Shown piece after piece: positions 27,457 through 35,755 of a stretch of 64,000 bases of DNA (position 1 is its first letter; every line of letters begins with the position of its first letter). Both the position numbers and the translations under genes were made by a program. A model generated the notes under the pieces. That model was not told the origin of the DNA. It did not search any database and saw nothing but the letters and a program-made list of their open reading frames with translations. Origin of the DNA: Merdimonas faecis (GTDB taxonomy: Bacteria; Bacillota; Clostridia; Lachnospirales; Lachnospiraceae); assembly GCF_001754075.1 (NCBI RefSeq), contig NZ_MIEH01000003.1, forward strand, positions 23,822 through 87,821. The letters are read 5' to 3'.

Positions 27457-27645
27457 TCAAATTGCCGGTTTTTGTGTAGCAGCGGCTTCCGCTTCCAGTA
27501 CCCGCGCCATTTTGTCGGCGGCGGTGGTGGTAGTGTCTTTCTTGAAATAGCCGGACACGACAAGGACGGAATTGCCCATGCGGATTTCCGTCACGCAGTC
27601 GGGGCGGCGGGTGGTGCGGGTGTCGGGCTGCTTGTTATCTGCCAT
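27457..27645 (-). CDS. tnpW: TnpW-family transposon protein (Tn B)
   Basis: The 62-residue protein is almost identical to the Tn C copy at 2539-2733 except for the last residues. It has the same AAAGGAG spacing and the same place after the dnaC-like gene. The role is unknown. Confidence 0.72.
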   Translation of the reverse strand: MADNKQPDTRTTRRPDCVTEIRMGNSVLVVSGYFKKDTTTTAADKMARVLEAEAAATQKPAI

Positions 27646-27659
27646 AGGCAATACTCCTT

Positions 27660-28502
27660 TCAGTCGGTAATCAGTTTCTTCATGCTCTCCATTTTCCGCT
27701 GCGCGGCTTCCTGCCGGAAGTTGTCGCCGGTAAAGCGTACCGGGACGCACATGGAAAGCAGGCGGTCATAAATCCGGGAATGGGCGGTGTCCTCCGGGTT
27801 CCGCAGGTCGTCCAGCGTGAGGTTGGTCGTGACGATCAGCGGCTTGCTGCTGCGGTAACGGCTGTCAATCACATTGAAAACCTGTTCCAGCCCGTATTCC
27901 GTCCCGCGCTCCATGCCGAAGTCGTCAATGATAAGCAGCGGATAGCGGCAAAGGCGGGAAATGTACTCGTTGCGGTTCTCAAAGCTGGCGGCAAGGTCGT
28001 TGAGGATAAGGGCAAAGTTCGTCATGTGGACGGGGATTTCTTTCTCCATGAGGGCGTTTGCGATACAGCCCGCAAGATAGCTTTTCCCGGTTCCCACGCC
28101 GCCCCAGAACAGGCAGCCGATATTGTCGGCTCGCATATCCGCCCAATGCTCCACATACCGGCGGGCAATCCCGGCCTGCGGGTTCCTGCCGTTGTCGTTC
28201 TCAAAAGTCCAGTCCCGCATGGTGGGGTCGGTAAAGCCCCGGCGTTTCAGTTCTTCCACGGTGTCAAGGTGCCTGCGCCGCTTCTCGGCGGCCTCCCGTT
28301 CCTCGCGGGCGGTTCTCTGGCAGTCGCACTCTGCCGGGTGACGGTCACGGCCAAAGATAGCGGCCTTATCCGGCGCAAAATAGGCTTCTTTCGGCTTGCG
28401 GCACTTGCCGCAGTACAGTAAACCGTCCTCGCCGGTGTAGTCCTCCGGCTCCGGGGCGGTGGTCGTCATATTCTCCAAAACAGCGTTGATTTCGTTCTTC
28501 AT
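27660..28502 (-). CDS. DnaC/IstB-like AAA+ helicase loader (Tn B)
   Basis: The 280-residue protein is nearly identical to 1682-2524. It has the N-terminal CGKCRKPKE zinc-binding stretch, Walker A GGVGTGKS and Walker B LLIIDDFG. It is coupled to repA by a 4-bp overlap and forms the replication module of Tn B. Confidence 0.85.
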   Translation of the reverse strand: MKNEINAVLENMTTTAPEPEDYTGEDGLLYCGKCRKPKEAYFAPDKAAIFGRDRHPAECDCQRTAREEREAAEKRRRHLDTVEELKRRGFTDPTMRDWTFENDNGRNPQAGIARRYVEHWADMRADNIGCLFWGGVGTGKSYLAGCIANALMEKEIPVHMTNFALILNDLAASFENRNEYISRLCRYPLLIIDDFGMERGTEYGLEQVFNVIDSRYRSSKPLIVTTNLTLDDLRNPEDTAHSRIYDRLLSMCVPVRFTGDNFRQEAAQRKMESMKKLITD

Positions 28503-29350
28503 AAACTCTCGCCCTCCTTGCATGAGTAGTCTGGTATGCCCTTTTTCGGGGCTTTCTTTTTGTCGTTCCCCGCCCATATCCGCAGGGCGGCGGCATAGTT
28601 CTGGTAGCTTTTCCCGTTGGCGGCAAGGTAGCGGCTCATTTCCTCGATGAACCGTTCCAGCCTGTCGGGGTACTCTGCCTGCAACTCGTCGTATTCGGTC
28701 TGCGACAGAAAAATATTCTGGTATCGGCCATAGGGCGCGGGCGGCTCCCCACTCACTCCCTTTGTTTGGCTCTCTGTAAGGTTGTTTATAGTAGTTTGGT
28801 TAGGGGACGGTTTTCCGACCATCATAAGGTCGGTTTTCTGACCATCAGTAGGACGGTTTTCCGGCTCTATGAGGGTCGGATTTCCGGCCATCAGTTGGTC
28901 GGAAAACTGTACCTGTGGCACTCGCGGCACTTTGACATAAAGCCGGTTCGGTGCGGAGAAGCCGCCCCGTTCCCGTTCCAGCAGCCCCGCCATGTCCAGT
29001 TCATTAAGCGCCCCCTTTATGGTGGTGCTGCCCTTATCCAGTATTTCGGCTATCTCCGCGATTGGATAGATAATATATATCCTGCCCTCGTCGTCCTGCC
29101 ACTTGTTCTTCTGGGAGAGTGTGGAACGGTCTAACAGCAGCGAATACAGCAGCTTGGCGGTCTGGGAAATCTCCATTTTCAGCAGGAAACGGGGGTAGGG
29201 CAGATAGATAGGCAGCGGCGTGTCTGCCATGATATAATCAGCGATAGTATCACCTCCCTGTGTTCGGGTTGATTGTGGTGTTTTGTCACGCCTTAGAACG
29301 GCGTTTCCGGGGGAAAAGGATAAATGTATCGCGTACCCTTTGACACTCAC
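28499..29350 (-). CDS. repA: Replication initiator protein A (Tn B)
   Basis: The homolog of 834-1685 carries MEISQTAKLLYSLLLDR. The ATG present at 891 in Tn C is AGG here, so that start is not conserved. GGGAGG again lies about 8 nt before an in-frame ATC. GTG 29350 gives the longest frame, and an ATG 17 nt beyond the Shine-Dalgarno (MADTPLP) is another option. It contains the iteron array at 28805-28896. Confidence 0.82.
   Translation of the reverse strand: MSVKGYAIHLSFSPGNAVLRRDKTPQSTRTQGGDTIADYIMADTPLPIYLPYPRFLLKMEISQTAKLLYSLLLDRSTLSQKNKWQDDEGRIYIIYPIAEIAEILDKGSTTIKGALNELDMAGLLERERGGFSAPNRLYVKVPRVPQVQFSDQLMAGNPTLIEPENRPTDGQKTDLMMVGKPSPNQTTINNLTESQTKGVSGEPPAPYGRYQNIFLSQTEYDELQAEYPDRLERFIEEMSRYLAANGKSYQNYAAALRIWAGNDKKKAPKKGIPDYSCKEGESL
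28805..28896 (-). repeat. Four tandem 23-bp iteron-like repeats inside repA (Tn B)
   Basis: Adjacent units begin at 28805, 28828, 28851 and 28874, each starting GGACGG or GGTCGG and carrying TTTCCG or TTTCTG. A half-unit follows. The period and unit sequence match the Tn C array at 1288-1379 although the surrounding code has diverged slightly. Confidence 0.7.
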
Positions 29351-29365
29351 GAAAAAAACCTTGAT

Positions 29366-29752
29366 TCATGCGGGTTTGAAAGGCTCTAAAGCGTGACATT
29401 TCTGCCTTTGTTTCCGCTTTCTCTCGGCGGCTTTGAGTTTCTTCATGCGTCCGGCGCAGTCGGGGCAGTATTTTCCCCGGTTGGATTTGGGGACAAATGC
29501 CGCCCCGCAGACCTCACACCGTTTCCGGCTCCCCCGGTACAAGAGGGCTGCGGCCAGTTCCCCGTCAAGGGGCAGGACAGCCACACGGAACCAGCGGCAC
29601 ATGAGGGAAAGGGAAATGCTTTGGACGCACACGCAAGGCTCCCCGTCGTCTAACAGCAGGCAGTTTCCCTCGTCGTAGTTACAGCACTCATGTACCAGCC
29701 GCCGCGCCCGCCGGTGCTGGCGGTAGTCCATGCGGGGCAGGTTATCGCTCAT
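29366..29752 (-). CDS. Cysteine-rich VLP-type protein (Tn B)
   Basis: The 128-residue protein differs from the Tn C copy at only a few positions. It has the same two cysteine clusters and basic C-terminal tail. It overlaps the relaxase stop by 11 bp. A zinc-binding role is inferred. Confidence 0.8.
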   Translation of the reverse strand: MSDNLPRMDYRQHRRARRLVHECCNYDEGNCLLLDDGEPCVCVQSISLSLMCRWFRVAVLPLDGELAAALLYRGSRKRCEVCGAAFVPKSNRGKYCPDCAGRMKKLKAAERKRKQRQKCHALEPFKPA

Positions 29753-31361
29753 GGCTCTGCTCCTTTCTGCGGTGGGGTTCCTCCCGGCGCAAAATCTGGT
29801 CGATGTTCCGCTTGACGGTCTGCAACTCCTTGAACCGCTGTTTCTGTTCGTGGTAGGTGTTATACAGGCCGTCTTTCTCGGAGATAAGCTGCTCGATCTC
29901 GGCCTGCAACGCTTTCCGGGCGGGCAGCTTGGTGATGCCATGCGCCTTGAAATACCGGGCGGCGGCTTCGGCTATGATAAAATCGCTCTCGTTTGCCTGC
30001 CGGTAGGCGGCGCGGGCTTTCTCGGATTTCTGCGCTTTCAGCCCGTCGCGGGTGGGCTTGGTCTTGGCATAGGCAAGTACCTGTTGCTGCAACTCCTTTT
30101 TCCCTTGTAGCTTCGTTTCCAGTGCTTTCAGTTCGCCGCTGGTCTGGCGCATTTCCTGATAGGCGGTATCAACGGCGGCTTCTAACTGCTCCGGGGAAGT
30201 AAAGCCGTATTCCTGATACACATTCAGCGTCGCGGCCATTTGTTTGAGGTTGTGCATGGTCGCCCAGCGTTCATAGCCCCGGCCTTTGCCCTCGGCCATT
30301 TTCTGCTCAATGTCCACAAGCCGCTGCACACCGTCCTGCTTCGGGGCGGTTTGTGGGGCTTTTGTGTTCCCATGCCGGGGGTATTCGAGTATGGCTGCGG
30401 CCTTTTCTGTGGCTCTGGCGGCGTTCTGCTCCAAAACGGAAAGGACAGCGGTGCGGTCAAAGTCGTCGCCCAGCTTCCGGGCGGTAATTGGCTTTGTCCT
30501 GTCCGGCGTGAGGTAGGAAAGCCGCCCCCGGCTCTCCTTGACGGTCACGCCCTCCCGCAGCAGCAGAGAGGAAAATTCGTCAAAGCTGGCGGCGGTGGCA
30601 AGGGCTTTCCGTATGGTCTGCCGCAGCTTCTCCTTGTTCGTTTCAAACTTGGTCTGCCGGGGCGTGATACCGCCTGCAATCATGGGGGCGTTCTGCTTGT
30701 CCAGCGCAGCCTGTCCCTTTTTCTGCGCCCAATACTCCCGGTCGGTCACGCGGTTCTTGCTGCCGTTCAAGAGGTCGATTTGGTAAAGCCCCTCCCGGTG
30801 GCACATCTCCATGACTTCGGATTTGAAGTAGCGCAAGGCAGCGTCGGTACAGCGGTGCTTGCAGCCGGCTTTCGTGTCGGCTGGCCTGTCCATGTAGGGC
30901 AGGAACGGTACTTCCTCTATCCGCAGGCTGTTAATGACGATATGCACATGGATATTGCCGCTGTGGTTGTGGCCGTCCGGGTGGGTGCATACAAGGGCTT
31001 GGTGGCCGGGGAAATGCTCGGCGCAAAACTTCTCGCCCAATGCCTGCGCCCGGTCTACGGTCAAGCCGTTGTCCGGCCCGTCCCGTGGGTCAAAGCTGAT
31101 GATATAGTGGTGGCTTTTCACATCTTCCCGCCGCTGGTTCTTCCCATAGCGGAGATTTGCCCGCATACAGGCAACGGCAAAATCCTCCCCGCCGCAGTTC
31201 AGCGTTGACAGCCGGTAGTCCTCGCGGGGGATAAGCCTGCCGGTTTCATCAAGGACGGGCTTCATGGTAAACTCGTCATGCTCAAAGAGAAGATATTGTT
31301 CGGCGGCTCCGTAGTCGGCGTTTTTAGAGTTGATATGCTTGAGTGTTGCCAACTGCGTCAC
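29742..31361 (-). CDS. Relaxase, MOBP-type (Tn B)
   Basis: The 539-residue protein is complete. A nuclease domain spans about residues 1-240 with HYIISFDPRD and the histidine motif HNHSGNIHVHIVIN, followed by a long coiled-coil tail. It should nick the oriT near 31936-31972 and allow transfer through an ICE-encoded channel. The start is GTG 31361, overlapping mobC by 38 bp. Confidence 0.9.
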   Translation of the reverse strand: MTQLATLKHINSKNADYGAAEQYLLFEHDEFTMKPVLDETGRLIPREDYRLSTLNCGGEDFAVACMRANLRYGKNQRREDVKSHHYIISFDPRDGPDNGLTVDRAQALGEKFCAEHFPGHQALVCTHPDGHNHSGNIHVHIVINSLRIEEVPFLPYMDRPADTKAGCKHRCTDAALRYFKSEVMEMCHREGLYQIDLLNGSKNRVTDREYWAQKKGQAALDKQNAPMIAGGITPRQTKFETNKEKLRQTIRKALATAASFDEFSSLLLREGVTVKESRGRLSYLTPDRTKPITARKLGDDFDRTAVLSVLEQNAARATEKAAAILEYPRHGNTKAPQTAPKQDGVQRLVDIEQKMAEGKGRGYERWATMHNLKQMAATLNVYQEYGFTSPEQLEAAVDTAYQEMRQTSGELKALETKLQGKKELQQQVLAYAKTKPTRDGLKAQKSEKARAAYRQANESDFIIAEAAARYFKAHGITKLPARKALQAEIEQLISEKDGLYNTYHEQKQRFKELQTVKRNIDQILRREEPHRRKEQSHER

Positions 31362-31722
31362 CTACTTTCTTGAGGACTTCATACTTGAGGGCGGCAAGGT
31401 CGGCTATGGCGGCGCGTACCTCGCCGGACAGCGCATTGTAGGGTGAGCCGTACTCGTTCAGATACCGGGCAATCTGATTGAGGTTGCCGCCGATCCTGCC
31501 GTACTCGGCGGCCAGCTTCCCGACAGCGGAGAGCAGTTCATCATTGACCGCCGATACATGGACAACGGGGCGTATGGTCGTGCGCCGTATCGCCTGCCGG
31601 AGAAATTCCGACTGGCTGATACCATAGGGCGCAAGCCGCGCTGTGAAGTCGGCGTATTCATCTTCGGACAGCCGGGTTTTCACAACGCGGCTGCGGTGGG
31701 GCGTGTTGTATTTCTTTCGCAT
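31324..31722 (-). CDS. mobC: MobC-like relaxosome protein (Tn B)
   Basis: The 132-residue protein has a ribbon-helix-helix-like N-terminus (RVVKTRLSEDEYADFTARL) and the MobC motif GRIGGNLNQIARYLNEYG. GGAGG lies 10 nt before ATG 31722. It binds oriT with the relaxase encoded downstream. Confidence 0.85.
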   Translation of the reverse strand: MRKKYNTPHRSRVVKTRLSEDEYADFTARLAPYGISQSEFLRQAIRRTTIRPVVHVSAVNDELLSAVGKLAAEYGRIGGNLNQIARYLNEYGSPYNALSGEVRAAIADLAALKYEVLKKVGDAVGNTQAYQL

Positions 31723-31734
31723 AGGCTGAAAACC

Positions 31735-31910
31735 TCCTCTCACTATTCTTATTGCTGACTTTTTTCGGATTTTGGGCGGAGAAAATTTCCTCTCACTCCT
31801 CCCATTGCTTAACTTTTCGGGAAATTACAAAAACTTTTTTTTGCATTTCGGCAGAAAAATCCCTCTATACCTCCCATTGGGCAACTTTTTGGAAAATAAC
31901 AAAAACTGTT
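31735..31910 (-). repeat. Three degenerate direct repeats upstream of mobC (Tn B)
   Basis: CCTCTCACT...ATTGCTGACTTTTT, CCTCTCACTCCTCCCATTGC...ACTTTTCGG and CCTCTATACCTCCCATTGGG...ACTTTTTGG begin at about 31735, 31791 and 31862; the last two continue into AACAAAAACT or ACAAAAACT. They lie next to the oriT-like inverted repeat and may bind MobC. No gene is seen from 31723 to 32435. Confidence 0.55.
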
Positions 31911-31935
31911 TTCAGCTTTTTCGCCCGTAAGGGCG

Positions 31936-31972
31936 TATAGCAGGGTTTGGGGAAGGCACTCCCCAACAAGTT
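31936..31972 (-). other. oriT candidate of Tn B
   Basis: TTGGGGA (31947-31953) and TCCCCAA (31960-31966) form an inverted repeat flanked by CTTG on one side and AAACCCTGCTATA on the other. The layout matches the ICE A elements at 9030-9058 and 14492-14521. Its TATA side faces mobC, as in ICE A. Confidence 0.55.
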
Positions 31973-32435
31973 TCCCGCGAGGGGCAAAACCGCAGAATTG
32001 CGGATTTTGGCACCGTGGTAGAAACTTGCTCTTAGTAAGCCGCAGACTGCCCCTGTCCGGGCTTTTCCGTACATAGAGCGAACGGGGCGGGGCTTTCAGC
32101 CCGCTGTGCGCGGTCTTTTTTTTCTTTCGCCAAAGATACATTCAAAAGGCCGCCAGCTACCCGCTGTCCGGGGATTTTTCAAATTTTCTTTTGCCTTAGT
32201 AATCCGGGAAACAGGATTTTGGCAACCTACGGGGCAGAGAATTTTTCCTTTCACTCCCTACAACACTGCGTTTTGAAATTTGCCAAACGGAGCAGGCAGC
32301 TTTTTCTGGCTTCACCTACCTACTACGGGTGACTTTGCGATTTTGCCAAATGGACAACAAAAAAAGCAGCAAATCTTTTTCAGACTTACTGCTTTCACTG
32401 GCCGCTGGTGGGCGGCTGGTATTCAGTTTTGGGGC

Positions 32436-32633
32436 TTATCGGTCAAAGCGAAACTTGAATAGTGCGGAGATTAGCTGCTGCTTCACATATTCCTCAACCT
32501 CGGCGTTAACCTGACCGTGTACTTTGGAAAAGTAGCGGATATATCCGGCATAGTGGGAAAGGACGGTGTCGATTGCGTCCGGGTCGCCCTCATGGGCTTT
32601 GACGATTGTTTCATAGGGGAGAAGTTTACTCAT
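32436..32633 (-). CDS. Small helix-turn-helix protein (Tn B cargo)
   Basis: The 65-residue protein (LLPYETIVKAHEGDPDAIDT) is homologous to the Orf8-like proteins paired with sigma factors and to 5800-6042. GGAGGG precedes ATG 32633, and the gene overlaps the sigma stop by 8 bp. Confidence 0.72.
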   Translation of the reverse strand: MSKLLPYETIVKAHEGDPDAIDTVLSHYAGYIRYFSKVHGQVNAEVEEYVKQQLISALFKFRFDR

Positions 32634-33048
32634 GGTCTTTTCCCTCCATGAGCCGCCGTAGCCGCTGCAAGGCAAGCTGGATATGCCGCCCCGCTGTGCT
32701 GCGTGTCCGGCCAATATGTACGCCGATCACTCGCTGCGGCTGGCGCAGGAAATAGTAACGGAAAATCTCTTCCTGTGTCTGCTCCGGCAAGAGGGCAAGG
32801 GCGGCGGCAAGTTCCGCATGGTACAGAACGGCGGTCTGGCCGCAGGCGGTAAAAAGATATTCTTCAAGCTGCTCCGGTTCGGCAAGCTGGACAAACTTCT
32901 CATTCATCAGATAGTCAAGAGAAACTTCCCGTTCCCACCTCCGGCGCAGCTTTAAGATTATATCTATGGCTGCGTGACGAATGACAATCTTGCAAAAGGC
33001 ATTGAATGTGTACTGGATATGCACTTTGTAGGCTTCATCTTCGGTCAT
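32626..33048 (-). CDS. Sigma-70-family (ECF-like) factor (Tn B cargo)
   Basis: The 140-residue protein ends in a region-4-like HTH (LLPEQTQEEIFRYYFL...RTRSTAGRHIQLALQRL). It forms a coupled pair with the HTH gene, like 5800-6463. A duplicated and broken version lies at 34116-34495, on the far side of the methyltransferase gene. Confidence 0.78.
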   Translation of the reverse strand: MTEDEAYKVHIQYTFNAFCKIVIRHAAIDIILKLRRRWEREVSLDYLMNEKFVQLAEPEQLEEYLFTACGQTAVLYHAELAAALALLPEQTQEEIFRYYFLRQPQRVIGVHIGRTRSTAGRHIQLALQRLRRLMEGKDHE

Positions 33049-33078
33049 GGAAATTCCCCCTCTCTGAATAATAGTGCG

Positions 33079-33229
33079 GGGCGGCAGCACTCCTTGCTGT
33101 CGCCCCTTGATTGCCTATCTGCAAAGGCGGGCGGGGCTGTCAACGGCGGCGCATATGCGCCGTTCATCTTGACTGTTGACTGGCTCGGCTGGCTTTGCCA
33201 TTTGAGTGTAATTGCTTATTCTTTTTTTA
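33079..33229 (-). repeat. 150-bp structured direct repeat, copy 1
   Basis: It is about 90% identical to 34562-34711 by eye. It has a GGCGGCAGCA/TGCTGTCGCC hairpin, a perfect 16-bp palindrome CGGCGCATATGCGCCG (33147-33162) and ends with a T-run. Each copy lies upstream of a sigma gene start, so the unit was duplicated with the sigma gene. No gene lies from 33049 to 33300. Confidence 0.75.
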
Positions 33230-33300
33230 TTTGCAGACTTTTGAGGTAGAACGCCTGCTCCTCCCTTTTCTCTGGCTCACTCTCAAAAGGGTTATGCTGT

Positions 33301-34119
33301 CTAATTCATTCGTTGTCTTACTATTTCATACATCATTATAGATGCAGCACAACTGACATTGAAAGAACTGGCATAGGAATCTTCAGCCATAGGAATCGTA
33401 CATAAAACATCACAATATTCCTTAAATGCCTTATTTAATCCCATGGTTTCATTTCCCATCATTAACATAACCGGGGTTTTCAAGTCCTCATGATAGATAG
33501 GCTTTTCGTGGTGGGCTGTTGTGCCTATGATCTTAAAGCCAGGGTATTTTATTCTAAGGCTTTCAACGAATTTATATAAATCCTCATTGTGAATGATTCG
33601 AATCACCGGAAGATTGAAAAAAGAACCCATCGCCGAAACAATTACATCAGGCTCATACAAATCAACCGCATGTCCAGTAATTATCAACATATCTACTCCC
33701 AACGCATCACATGAACGTATCATCGTACCTAAATTTCCTTTATTAGAGGGCCTGTCAAATAACACAATAAATGGATTGGAAGATAACGCAACATTTTCTA
33801 ACCTGTCTTCCCTCATTTCAATAATAGCCAATAATTCAGAAGTTTCTTCTTTTCCACTTAATTCCTTTAGCAACTGTGCCGTAAGAGTATAATTGACTTC
33901 TGTTTTTACTGTTTCTATCATATGTTTTGCCCAGCCTGACAGATTATTCTTGTCATAAATAAAAGAAATAATCTTCCAGTTATTTTTAACCGCTTCATTT
34001 AAACTTCTTACGCCTTCAACAATAAATTGATTATATTTATATCTTTTATTTCGATTATGCTTCAATACTTCAAATCTCTGGTAATCATTATTTTTATTTA
34101 ATATAGAAACAACTTTCAT
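33301..34119 (-). CDS. SpoU/TrmH-family RNA 2'-O-methyltransferase
   Basis: The 272-residue protein has an N-terminal substrate-binding part and the SPOUT knot motifs NKGNLGTMIRSCDALGV, MMGNETMGL and SSFNVSCAASIMMYE. Relatives include housekeeping rRNA/tRNA methylases and resistance enzymes such as TsnR and AviRb. Its position in AT-rich cargo next to tet suggests an antibiotic-resistance role, but the target nucleotide is not predictable. The Shine-Dalgarno is weak. It overlaps the broken sigma frame by 4 bp. Confidence 0.82.
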   Translation of the reverse strand: MKVVSILNKNNDYQRFEVLKHNRNKRYKYNQFIVEGVRSLNEAVKNNWKIISFIYDKNNLSGWAKHMIETVKTEVNYTLTAQLLKELSGKEETSELLAIIEMREDRLENVALSSNPFIVLFDRPSNKGNLGTMIRSCDALGVDMLIITGHAVDLYEPDVIVSAMGSFFNLPVIRIIHNEDLYKFVESLRIKYPGFKIIGTTAHHEKPIYHEDLKTPVMLMMGNETMGLNKAFKEYCDVLCTIPMAEDSYASSFNVSCAASIMMYEIVRQRMN

Positions 34120-34495
34120 TTCAATACCTGCCTCATCATACTTTGGTTTTCGAATTTTTCACCCATTGTAAGCCCATTTTTGAAAAAATAAGGGAAAATG
34201 ATTTCCCGGTTTTTCTGTGGCAGGGATAACAGGACGGCGGCAAGTTTTCCATTGGTGAGGATAACTGCCTGACCGCATATCGTTATAGGGTGTTCTTCAT
34301 GGGGTGCTTCAAAATATTCGTCTGTTGTGCCTAAAGGGTAAAACTTTTCTTCTGTGAGGTATTCAAGGGATATTTCTTTTTGCCGCCGTCTGCTCCTGTC
34401 ACGCCATGCGTTGATAGCCGCATAGTGTATGACGGTCTTGCAAAGCCATTGAACGTGTACATGATGTGTTCTTTGTATGCTTCTGTGCAAGGCAT
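34116..34495 (-). pseudogene. Broken sigma-70-family gene
   Basis: Residues MPCTEAYKEHIMYTFNGF match the start of 32626-33048, then a missing T near 34445 shifts the frame. The match continues in another frame (KTVIHYAAINAW...KEISLEYLTEEKF). The 3' part after LPQKNREIIFPYFF is replaced where the methyltransferase gene begins. It is a decayed duplicate. Confidence 0.8.
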
Positions 34496-34561
34496 AGATG
34501 ATTCCCCCTTTCTCCCACATAGGGCGTTGTATGGTTGACGGGTTTCATTTATAATATCAGA

Positions 34562-34711
34562 GGGCGGCAGCACCCCTTGCTGTCGCCCCTTGATTGCCTA
34601 CCAGCAAAGGCGGGCGGGGCTGTCAACAGCGGCGCATATGCGCCGTTTATCTTGACTGCCCGCTGGCTCGGCTGGCTTTCCTATTTGAGTGTAATTGCTT
34701 ATTCTTTTTTT
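34562..34711 (-). repeat. 150-bp structured direct repeat, copy 2
   Basis: This is the second copy of the 33079-33229 unit, with the same 16-bp palindrome at 34630-34645 and the same T-run end. It overlaps the 3' end of the AraC-type gene by about 13 bp. Confidence 0.75.
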
Positions 34712-35565
34712 GTTACTGGAATCCAAATTTCACTGTATGCGTAGTTGGGCTTTTTGTCGTCCATTTTTGTAAAAGAGAAAGAAAACGGCTCTGCCAGTTC
34801 ATAATCTGCCGTCATAAACCATTCGGAGTAGATTCTTGCCATTGTATCCTGCAAAGTAAACGGGAAGATTCCTTCATTTGGAAAAACTGCCCACGTATGA
34901 GCTTTAACAGGAAATGTGTCCAGATTACTGCTAATGTCATTTTTAGTTGTTAAAACTCCAATTAAATGCGTTAATTCACCAGCTTCTTCAAGAAAGTTCG
35001 TATCTGATTCATAGGAAACATTTACAGTTTCATATGGCTCAATGTTTTGCAACCGGTGCATTTCTTCTTTCTGTTCCTGTGTTATGCTTTGTGCCAGTTC
35101 CAAAATAGCGTTGTTTACTCCCTCATATTGTAACGGCACTCGTTTACTTACACCTGCAAACGTAAAAGCAGGTTTTTCAACAATTTTATATTCCATTAAA
35201 GTTCCTCCCTTCATAGTTACAACAAATTGTAACTTTTGGCATGATTTACATTGTTTCAACTTTGCGACTTGTGACGGTAAGATACCGCTCCATTTTTTAA
35301 AGGCACGTGTAAATCCGTCTACGGATTGATACCCATATTGATAAGCGACATCTGTTACCTGCGCCCCCTGCAACAATTCTTTGTTAGCTTCTGAAAGTCG
35401 TCTGTTTTTTACATACTCATTCAGCGTCATATTGGTAAGCGCAAAAAATATTTTTCTAAAATGATAATCTGAAACATTTATATGCTCAGAAATCTTCTCA
35501 AGTAAAAACTCGTCCTCCAGGTGCGCTTCAATATAGTCCATCGCGTCATTCAATTTCTTTAACAC
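34699..35565 (-). CDS. AraC-family regulator with GyrI-like effector domain
   Basis: The 288-residue protein has an N-terminal AraC HTH domain (LLEKISEHINVSDYHFRKIF; DVAYQYGYQSVDGFTRAFKKW). A C-terminal effector-binding domain of the GyrI/BmrR kind follows (YKIVEKPAFTFAGVSKRVP). Such proteins sense small hydrophobic compounds. GTG 35565 lies 6 nt after GGAGGGG. It is downstream of tet on the same strand and might respond to the same drugs; its targets are unknown. Confidence 0.82.
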   Translation of the reverse strand: MLKKLNDAMDYIEAHLEDEFLLEKISEHINVSDYHFRKIFFALTNMTLNEYVKNRRLSEANKELLQGAQVTDVAYQYGYQSVDGFTRAFKKWSGILPSQVAKLKQCKSCQKLQFVVTMKGGTLMEYKIVEKPAFTFAGVSKRVPLQYEGVNNAILELAQSITQEQKEEMHRLQNIEPYETVNVSYESDTNFLEEAGELTHLIGVLTTKNDISSNLDTFPVKAHTWAVFPNEGIFPFTLQDTMARIYSEWFMTADYELAEPFSFSFTKMDDKKPNYAYSEIWIPVTKKE

Positions 35566-35755
35566 ATTGCCCCTCCTTCCGAATATGAATATCACAATTT
35601 AGAAAGATATGCTCGACATTAGCATACAAAATTAGTCGGGTTATAAATAAAGGCCGTTTGCTCAATATAAGTTTACACAAAACCGACTTGAAAACAAAAC
35701 TAACATAGACTCTCCTTATATTCAAAGATTTTTATCCGTGATAACGCACAAAATA

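Noticed and set aside
31752..32514. Short frames on both strands between mobC and the HTH gene of Tn B
   Set aside because: Compositionally biased, without Shine-Dalgarno sites, and overlying the direct repeats and oriT-like inverted repeat.
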